From NCBI RefSeq assembly GCF_033955345.1, contig NZ_CP138332.1:4526001-4590000 (forward strand): 64,000 nucleotides of DNA, in the 5' to 3' direction. Of this stretch, positions 58,635-64,000 are shown piece after piece; position 1 is the stretch's first letter, and every line of letters starts with the position of its first letter. The stretch comes from Sphingobacterium bambusae. GTDB taxonomy: Bacteria; Bacteroidota; Bacteroidia; Sphingobacteriales; Sphingobacteriaceae. The notes under the pieces are model-generated. The model did no database searches and had not been told where the DNA came from. It was given only the letters and a program-made list of their open reading frames with translations. Both the position numbers and the translations under genes were made by a program.

Positions 58635-61454
58635 TTACTGAAGTCCCCAGTCTATTCCTTTTTCAATAGCCGGAACGCCGCTGCTAATCCATTTCGTAGC
58701 CGGTTTCCCTTTTAGGAAATGATCAAAAAACTGCGCTTGTCGCATCTGTATGTCTTTGCGGTTTTGGCGCTTGATTAGGTTATGCTCATCACCGTTGTAG
58801 TTGAGCATCCAAACGGGCTTTTGTAGCCTGCGTAAAGCGGTAAACATTTCTATTCCTTGATACCAAGGTACCGCGCCATCGTTGTCGTTGTGCATGATGA
58901 CAACCGGCGTCGTAACCTTGTCGAGATGAAATAGAGGCGAGTTTTCTAGATAAAGTGCCTGATCTTCCCACAGGGTTTTGCCGATGCGCGATTGGGTATG
59001 TTCGTATTGGAACTGACGCGACATGCCAGATTGCCAACGTATACCGCCATAGGCCGAAGTCATGTTGACAACAGGCGCACCTGTCCAAGCTGCGGCATAC
59101 ATATTAGTGCGCGTAATGAGGTGTGCCACTTGGTAACCGCCCCAGCTTTGTCCTTGTATGGCCATCTTTGTCGAATCTACCCAGCTATTTTTTGCCAGAT
59201 GGCGCATGCCCGAGTTGATATATTCTTCGGCAGATTTGCCCGGATGCCCGATTTCATAGCGGATGTCGGGCGCAAATACCAAGTATTCATTGCTCACATA
59301 GTAAGGTATGTTCAGGCGAGACGGCGTAGGTGCCGGTGCTTGATACGTGTATAGCCCACTGGTCAATGTTTCGTAGAAATAAGCGATAATCGGGTACTTT
59401 TTATTGGGGTCGAAATTCTCCGGTTTATACAAAATGCCCTCCGCAGGTTTTCCGCTTGGTGTCGTCCATTTCACGAGCTCCGCCGTGCCCCAGTTGTAGG
59501 TCTGTTGTTGTGGATTGGCATCGGAAAGCTTATGTTCGTCTTTAAAGAGCTTGCTTACGTATAAGTTGGGCGATTCGTTATAGTTTTCCTTTGTGTAGAT
59601 CACCGTTTGTTCGTCTTCCGAAGCGCTGAACGCACGAAAGCTGAAGTTTGTCAGTCCAACGACTTCATTGGGGCGTTTGCTTTTAGCAGCAGGCGTTTCG
59701 AAGATGGCATTTTGTTTTGTTTCTTCGCTAAAAGCACTTAGGTACATGGCTTTTTTGTCCGGAATGCGTGTTGTCCGTTGGCGCGGATCATCTGTCCGTG
59801 CCAAGTTGATGTAACGGAAAGTGGTCTTTGTAGCACGTCCTTCGCCGTTGGTCACCAATTGCTTGTCTTTGCCCGTCAAATCGAATTTCCAAATGTCATA
59901 ACGGTCATAGATAAACACACTGCGGTTGTCTTGCGACCAACCAGCGATACCGTAGGCTCCTGGCAGCGTAGGCGAGTCGTTTTCTTCATCCACAAAACTC
60001 ACCGGTACACCATCGTTCAATAATGCAACTTGGTCATTCTTAATTTGATGGCTATACCAATTGCCCTGCTCGCGATCAAAATAAAGCACATAGTCGCCCA
60101 ATGGTGATAGGTAGGCATAACCGTTCAGGTCTTTCTTGATGATTCTCTTTTGGCCTGATTGGGTAGATACAATATACACGTCCGATCGTGTGCCACCTTC
60201 CCACTGTCCTTGAATGCGTTTTCCGAAATCTGACGTGGTCAGTGCCCATTCGTTGTTTGCTTCATCGGTAAAACTTGTCCGGCTGAAGGTCTCGTCTGTT
60301 AAAGCGAGCAGTCGGTTGCCATTCTTCGGGTAGATGACGGCAGGGTAGGACCTGCTGAGGTCTCTTTTTAAGTTGACGAGCTGCTGCGGCTGTAGATAAT
60401 CATCTTGCCAATGCCAAATGTCCAGCTGTGCGTGTTCAAATTCTACGAGGGTTGTGTCCTTAACGCGAGGAACGGGCGCTAGTCCGAAAAATAGCTTCTG
60501 ACCATCGGCACTAAAATTAAGGGAGCCATCACCACTCACATACCAGTTCTGTGGCACACCGTTACTTTGTTGGCTGGCGATGATGCGCGCCGAATCGAGC
60601 TGAGGGGTGTAGTAGTACAGTTTGAAGTCCTTCAGGAGTGCTTTCTCTGGCGATTTATCGGCAAGGAAGGCCAGCTGTGTACCTTGGTCGTCAAAGCTAA
60701 GCTCTTTGTAGGTGCCTTTCCCGTTGCTTATTTTCTTCAGGCTTTTGTTTGCGATGTCATAAATATATAAACCGGCATCCGTGGCGGTAGAATCTTTAGC
60801 TTCATTTTTTTTGGAGAACAGTAGGAAATCTTCGTTCGGACTCCATGCATACTGATCTGCTTTCCAGAAGTTCAGGGTGTCGCCCGTGGCGAGGTTTTTC
60901 AAGCAAAGAACAGAAACGCTTTTTCCTTTCGAAGCATTAGGCTTAGTCGTGGAGCTGCTATCAGTAACCGTAGTTGAAGATTTTTTTTCTTCTTTTAAAT
61001 CGGTTAAGAAGGCAATATAGTCATTTTTGTTTTGCGCCAGTTTGAATGATTTTACCTGCGGGAATTTCCATTCTTCTTTACTTTCTAAGTTAACGATGAG
61101 CAACGAATCTTTAGGCATGTCATCTGCCTTTTTCTTTTTGATTTTCGCCTGTCTCGTTTCTTCGAAAGTGGGTTTGATTGCCGCTACCAAAAATCCTTCG
61201 TTCTTGGTGAGCTGTGCGGATGCTGCTCGCGCTATCCGCAGTAAGATTTGGTTTGTAGGGCTTTTTAGCTCGAATAAAGCGTCGCCTTCTTGCGGTGTTA
61301 CGCTGTAAGAAATAAACTGACCGCTTTTACTAATGGATGTGCCCGTGATACTTTTCCAATTGTCATAGACGCTGTGGTCTAGTGGGCGCTTTTGGGCAAA
61401 TGAGGCGCTCGTTAACAAAAGACAAATGCCAAGGCTGGCGATTTTATTATACAT
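58635..61454 (-). CDS. Secreted S9-family peptidase (prolyl oligopeptidase type)
   Basis: A 939-residue exported serine peptidase. The signal peptide is MYNKIASLGICLLLTSASFAQ. A long N-terminal beta-propeller (about residues 30-640; repeats such as YAWSPNEDFLLFSKK and LSFDDQGTQLAFLADKS, GNWYSHQI) gates the active site. The C-terminal alpha/beta hydrolase has catalytic Ser770 in GQSWGGYQ, Asp in HNDNDGAVPWYQG and His in NGDEHNLIKRQN. GYQVAHL, the oligopeptidase-type neighbourhood, agrees with S9B/S9C prolyl or dipeptidyl peptidases. It is likely periplasmic and cleaves peptides after proline or alanine-type residues. No partner genes are adjacent. Confidence 0.93.
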   Translation of the reverse strand: MYNKIASLGICLLLTSASFAQKRPLDHSVYDNWKSITGTSISKSGQFISYSVTPQEGDALFELKSPTNQILLRIARAASAQLTKNEGFLVAAIKPTFEETRQAKIKKKKADDMPKDSLLIVNLESKEEWKFPQVKSFKLAQNKNDYIAFLTDLKEEKKSSTTVTDSSSTTKPNASKGKSVSVLCLKNLATGDTLNFWKADQYAWSPNEDFLLFSKKNEAKDSTATDAGLYIYDIANKSLKKISNGKGTYKELSFDDQGTQLAFLADKSPEKALLKDFKLYYYTPQLDSARIIASQQSNGVPQNWYVSGDGSLNFSADGQKLFFGLAPVPRVKDTTLVEFEHAQLDIWHWQDDYLQPQQLVNLKRDLSRSYPAVIYPKNGNRLLALTDETFSRTSFTDEANNEWALTTSDFGKRIQGQWEGGTRSDVYIVSTQSGQKRIIKKDLNGYAYLSPLGDYVLYFDREQGNWYSHQIKNDQVALLNDGVPVSFVDEENDSPTLPGAYGIAGWSQDNRSVFIYDRYDIWKFDLTGKDKQLVTNGEGRATKTTFRYINLARTDDPRQRTTRIPDKKAMYLSAFSEETKQNAIFETPAAKSKRPNEVVGLTNFSFRAFSASEDEQTVIYTKENYNESPNLYVSKLFKDEHKLSDANPQQQTYNWGTAELVKWTTPSGKPAEGILYKPENFDPNKKYPIIAYFYETLTSGLYTYQAPAPTPSRLNIPYYVSNEYLVFAPDIRYEIGHPGKSAEEYINSGMRHLAKNSWVDSTKMAIQGQSWGGYQVAHLITRTNMYAAAWTGAPVVNMTSAYGGIRWQSGMSRQFQYEHTQSRIGKTLWEDQALYLENSPLFHLDKVTTPVVIMHNDNDGAVPWYQGIEMFTALRRLQKPVWMLNYNGDEHNLIKRQNRKDIQMRQAQFFDHFLKGKPATKWISSGVPAIEKGIDWGLQ

Positions 61455-61557
61455 ATAATGAACTGAAATTTATGAAAATTTAGGGGAAAGTAATCAAAAA
61501 TGCGTAAATTTAACAGGATGTTTTAACATTTTTACACGGCAATACGGAGGTAAACCC

Positions 61558-62292
61558 ATGAAATCACCAAGTATCATTGTATCCTTAATCTGCGCCATAG
61601 CAGTTGTTTTATTTGCTTTTATTCTAGGCAATGCCTACATGTTTAAGTATAAATCCGGCAATACGGTCAACGTAACCGGAAATGCAAAAAAGGATTTTGA
61701 GTCGGATATTGTCAAGTGGTCAGCATCATACAGCCGCAAGTCCATGGACTTAAGCGTGGCCTCGGGGCAGCTGCAGCAAGATCGCGAGTTGGTAAAGCAA
61801 TTTTTGTTGACGCAAGGCATAGACCCCAAAGAGATTTTGTTTAACGCTGTCAATATCAACCGTGAATTTTCCTATCATTCTGATGGCAGCGGCAACAGCT
61901 ACAATACCTTTACCGGGTATAACCTTTCGCAGAGCGTACGCATAGAATCGAAAGATTTGGATAAAGTGGATAATGCTTCTCGAGAGATCTCAACTTTGAT
62001 CTCGCAAGGGTTGGAGTTAAGCTCCAATTCGCCAAGCTATTACTACTCCAAATTAGAAGACCTTAAATTGGAGCTCATTTCTCAGGCGTCGCAGAATGCC
62101 AAGCAGAGGGCTACCAATATTGCGGAGGAAGCTGGTTCTTCGCTGGGCAACCTCATTAAGGCCGATTTGGGAATTTTCCAAATCACAGGGCAAAACGATA
62201 ACGAAGAGTATAGCTATGGTGGTGCGTTTAATACCACATCACGTAGTAAAACGGCCAATATAACGGTTAAAGCTAGCTATCTCGCCCGCTAA
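61558..62292 (+). CDS. SIMPL (DUF541) domain membrane-anchored protein
   Basis: A 244-residue protein with one N-terminal membrane anchor (SIIVSLICAIAVVLFAFILGNAYMF) and an extracytoplasmic SIMPL/DUF541 domain: NTVNVTGNAKKDFESDIVKWSASYSRKSMDLSVASGQLQQDRELVKQFLLTQGIDPKEI, then VNINREFSY, YNLSQSVRIESKDLDKV and SSPxYYYSKLEDLKLELISQASQNAKQRATNIAEEAGSSLGNL. Members (e.g. BP26-like) form periplasmic oligomers of unclear purpose. A SD-like GGAGG at about 61547-61551 lies 7 bases before the ATG, which is unusual in this window. It converges with the DMT transporter, whose stop overlaps this one by 4 bases. Confidence 0.9.
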   Translation: MKSPSIIVSLICAIAVVLFAFILGNAYMFKYKSGNTVNVTGNAKKDFESDIVKWSASYSRKSMDLSVASGQLQQDRELVKQFLLTQGIDPKEILFNAVNINREFSYHSDGSGNSYNTFTGYNLSQSVRIESKDLDKVDNASREISTLISQGLELSSNSPSYYYSKLEDLKLELISQASQNAKQRATNIAEEAGSSLGNLIKADLGIFQITGQNDNEEYSYGGAFNTTSRSKTANITVKASYLAR

Positions 62293-63200
62293 GATTTGCA
62301 GCTATGCAGCAGCATGCCTAGAATCACGATAGCAATACCCACAAGGGAAAACCAATCTGGAAAGGGGGCATGTAAAATAAGTACCTCTCCAGCGAGTGCA
62401 AAAATCACTTCGGTAGATTGCGTGGCCTCCACGGCCGCAAGACGCTTTTGGTCGGTGCGCACCATGTCTGTCGCCTTAAAAAATAGCCAAGTTGCCGCTA
62501 CGCCAGAGAGCAGAGCCACAAAAAAAGTCTGCAGCAACATGCTTTGATTAGGCAAGCTTTCCTGTGCGACACCATATACCGAAAGGACTATCCAAAAGGG
62601 TAGGCTGGCCAATGTCATGCCAAATAGACGCTGTATAGCCGAGAGCTTTCCTTGCGTTAATTGCATCATCTTCCGGTTGCCAAGCGGATAAGCAAAAGCA
62701 GCAATCAACACGGGTAAAATACTTTTTAAGAGATCGGTTGTAGATACGGACTTTGCCTGCGGAATTTGCAGGATAAAAACGCCGAACAGAATAATTAAGG
62801 AGAAGAAAATTGTTTTCCAAGATAGTTTTTCATGGGATGGGCCGATGATTGGAACAAGGCACATGCCGGCAATTATCGTGATCTGCCAAGTGCTAGCCAA
62901 CAACCACCCAGGTGCAAAGGATGCCGCATAGGTTAGGCCCGCATAAAATATCCCAAAGCCCACTGTGCTCCACAGTAGCCAGGCGCCGAGCTGTTTCGAC
63001 ATTGTTCGCAGTAGCGGAAGGAGCTCTTTTCGCGCCAGCAAGATGGGCAGTAGCAGTGCAATCATCCAATAATACCGAAACGCGGCGCTCCAAATCCAAG
63101 AACCACCACCGAGGGACATGGATCTATTGAGCACAAAGGTGGCCGCAAAAAATAGGGCCGAAAGTATCCCAAGAAGAATGGATTTTGTTTTTATTGTCAT
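62289..63200 (-). CDS. DMT-family transporter (EmrE-like multidrug efflux type)
   Basis: A 303-residue membrane protein with about ten hydrophobic segments, of the drug/metabolite transporter superfamily, group of 'multidrug resistance efflux transporter' proteins. It opens KSILLGILSALFFAATFVLNRSMSLGGGSWIWSAAFRYYWMIALLLPILLA, the two-repeat EamA-like layout with GGGSWxWxAAFRYYWM, and TYAASFAPGWLLASTWQITIIAGMCLVPII. The C-terminal repeat has VEATQSTEVIFALAGEVLILHAPFPDW. The substrate is unknown; export of cationic compounds or metabolites is likely. It follows rnhA on the same strand after 14 bases. Confidence 0.88.
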   Translation of the reverse strand: MTIKTKSILLGILSALFFAATFVLNRSMSLGGGSWIWSAAFRYYWMIALLLPILLARKELLPLLRTMSKQLGAWLLWSTVGFGIFYAGLTYAASFAPGWLLASTWQITIIAGMCLVPIIGPSHEKLSWKTIFFSLIILFGVFILQIPQAKSVSTTDLLKSILPVLIAAFAYPLGNRKMMQLTQGKLSAIQRLFGMTLASLPFWIVLSVYGVAQESLPNQSMLLQTFFVALLSGVAATWLFFKATDMVRTDQKRLAAVEATQSTEVIFALAGEVLILHAPFPDWFSLVGIAIVILGMLLHSCKS

Positions 63201-63214
63201 GTGCTGTCCGCAGC

Positions 63215-63721
63215 CTAGAGATCAAGTCCTTTTTTTTCTTCCACCTCAAAGACCGAATCTATTTTCCAATTGGCTTTATCTTTCGATGCTTTTACGGCCA
63301 GCTGGTCGCAGCGCTCGTTCAATGGGTGGCCAGCATGCCCCTTTACCCAAACCAATTTAACCTGATGGTGCTTGTAAAGGTTGATCAGGCGGAGCCATAA
63401 ATCTTTATTTTTTTTACCTTGGAAACCTTTTTGTATCCAGCCGAAAACCCATTTTTTGTCGATGGCGTCGATCACATACTTCGAGTCAGAATAGATGGTC
63501 ACCTTTTGATTGATATTCTTTAAAGCTTCAAGACCTATGATCACTGCTAGAAGCTCCATTCTATTGTTGGTCGTTTTCCGGAATCCGCCTGAAAATTCCT
63601 TCTCGATAAGTTTCCCTTGAAACGCTTCATTGTTTCCCTGATAAACGGTTCTTAATATGGTGCCATAACCTCCCGGTCCGGGATTCCCGCTAGAAGCTCC
63701 ATCGGTGTAAAGTTCAATCAT
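63215..63721 (-). CDS. rnhA: Ribonuclease HI
   Basis: A 168-residue RNase HI that cuts RNA in RNA-DNA hybrids, e.g. removing primers and R-loops. Active-site residues are Asp7 in YTDGASSGNPGPGGYG, Glu56 in NNRMELLAV, Asp79 in IYSDSKYVIDA and Asp139 in NERCDQLA; the handle loop WVFGWIQKGFQGKKNKDLW is present. The C-terminal extension of about 20 residues after the core (KASKDKANWKIDSVFEVEEKKGLDL) is short. A TAATTTTG box lies 4 bases before the ATG, so the mRNA is again nearly leaderless. The DMT transporter gene follows closely. Confidence 0.96.
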   Translation of the reverse strand: MIELYTDGASSGNPGPGGYGTILRTVYQGNNEAFQGKLIEKEFSGGFRKTTNNRMELLAVIIGLEALKNINQKVTIYSDSKYVIDAIDKKWVFGWIQKGFQGKKNKDLWLRLINLYKHHQVKLVWVKGHAGHPLNERCDQLAVKASKDKANWKIDSVFEVEEKKGLDL

Positions 63722-63725
63722 CGCT

Positions 63726-63733
63726 CAAAATTA
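63726..63733 (-). promoter_or_regulatory. Promoter -7 box for rnhA
   Basis: The minus strand reads TAATTTTG (TAnnTTTG) with 4 bases to the ATG at 63721. No clear -33 element. Confidence 0.5.
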
Positions 63734-63794
63734 CACATTATCTTTTTATCCTTTTACAATATATTTATATCTTCAACGGCAGTTTAAAATTTAA

Positions 63795-64000
63795 ATGATG
63801 ATGAAAATTAAAAGTCTAGCACTTAGTGTACCGCTGTTATGCTGCACAATGTTTACGTTAAAAGCGCAACAACAACCGCAGGACGATAAAATGACTTGGT
63901 TTGAAGATGCCAAATTGGGGGTTTTCATCCACTGGGGTATTTATGCTGTGGATGGGATTTCCGAATCTTGGGCTTTCTTCAACAACTACCTCAGCCATGA
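63795..64000 (+). CDS. Alpha-L-fucosidase (GH29), N-terminal part, cut by window edge
   Basis: Only the first 68 codons or so are inside the window. The product begins MMMKIKSLALSVPLLCCTMFTLKAQ, a signal peptide, then QQQPQDDKMTWFEDAKLGVFIHWGIYAVDG and SESWAFFNNYLSH. The FEDAKLGVFIHWG(I/L)Y stretch is the characteristic start of GH29 alpha-L-fucosidases, which remove terminal fucose from glycans. Three ATG codons in a row (63795, 63798, 63801) make the exact start unclear. Export suggests glycan foraging, consistent with a Bacteroidota lifestyle. The catalytic residues lie outside the window. Confidence 0.88.
   Translation, partial: MMMKIKSLALSVPLLCCTMFTLKAQQQPQDDKMTWFEDAKLGVFIHWGIYAVDGISESWAFFNNYLSH

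Noticed and set aside
1..64000. CRISPR arrays, insertion sequences, integrases, prophage genes, toxin-antitoxin pairs, rRNA operons
   Set aside because: I looked for direct-repeat arrays, transposase or integrase motifs and rRNA sequence and found none; the one tRNA-Ala is not flanked by an attachment-site repeat or an integrase gene.

Overview
The window reads as a chromosomal segment of a Bacteroidota bacterium, most likely a Sphingobacteriaceae member (Sphingobacterium or Pedobacter type). Several independent signs support this. Promoter-like boxes of the form TAnnTTTG recur upstream of genes. Shine-Dalgarno sites are scarce. There is a type III glutamine synthetase, a futalosine-pathway menaquinone enzyme (MqnC), a type B ribosomal protein L31, a fused PurL and a GH29 fucosidase. 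No rRNA, CRISPR array, insertion sequence, phage gene or integrase is visible. The segment is core chromosome with tightly packed genes and short intergenic regions, most of them holding a promoter box or a terminator hairpin.

Layout. 1-2.1 kb: glycogen synthesis pair glgA (3' part) and glgC. 2.1-8.6 kb: aminotransferase, methyltransferase, S1/P1 nuclease, DUF4268 protein, lipocalin, tRNA-Ala(GGC) and alkaline phosphatase. 8.6-15.3 kb: a short SSB divergent from a zinc-ribbon protein, a nitroreductase, an ABC-F ATPase divergent from pyrD, and lysS. 15.6-20.6 kb: rpmE2, then a nucleotidyltransferase-tpiA-prmA-Mur-ligase-like run and a small HTH regulator. 20.6-25.1 kb: a 52-residue acidic protein, scpB-mqnC, small stress-type proteins, a TSUP permease and a HAD phosphatase.

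25.2-30.9 kb: a compact four-gene DNA repair cassette (MBL-fold exonuclease, ATP-dependent ligase, Lhr-like helicase, PdeM phosphoesterase) with overlapping genes. 30.9-38.2 kb: kdsB, a DUF1801 protein, a PlsC-like acyltransferase, purL and an ABC ATPase paired with a tiny membrane protein. 38.4-43.4 kb: pheT, a coiled-coil protein, zapA, a structured RNA that looks like 6S RNA, and rny. 43.5-51.1 kb: a two-component system followed by a TolC/adaptor/RND pump set, a heavy-metal-type efflux system. 51.1-64 kb: a membrane protein, a LURP-one-like protein, pruA with an AraC regulator, a flavin reductase, glnA (type III), a large S9 peptidase, a SIMPL protein, a DMT transporter, rnhA and the start of an alpha-L-fucosidase.

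The points most worth a second look are: (1) a Mpl-like Mur ligase that keeps its P-loop but has lost the histidines of three signature motifs; (2) a probable 6S RNA between zapA and rny; (3) a 52-aa protein with no basic residue at all; (4) a repeated pattern of TAnnTTTG boxes only 4-7 nt before start codons, suggesting leaderless or nearly leaderless mRNAs; (5) the ABC ATPase with a small membrane partner. I did not find a clearly new multi-gene defence or mobile system. Function calls rest on recognised motifs and remembered family features, not on database searches.
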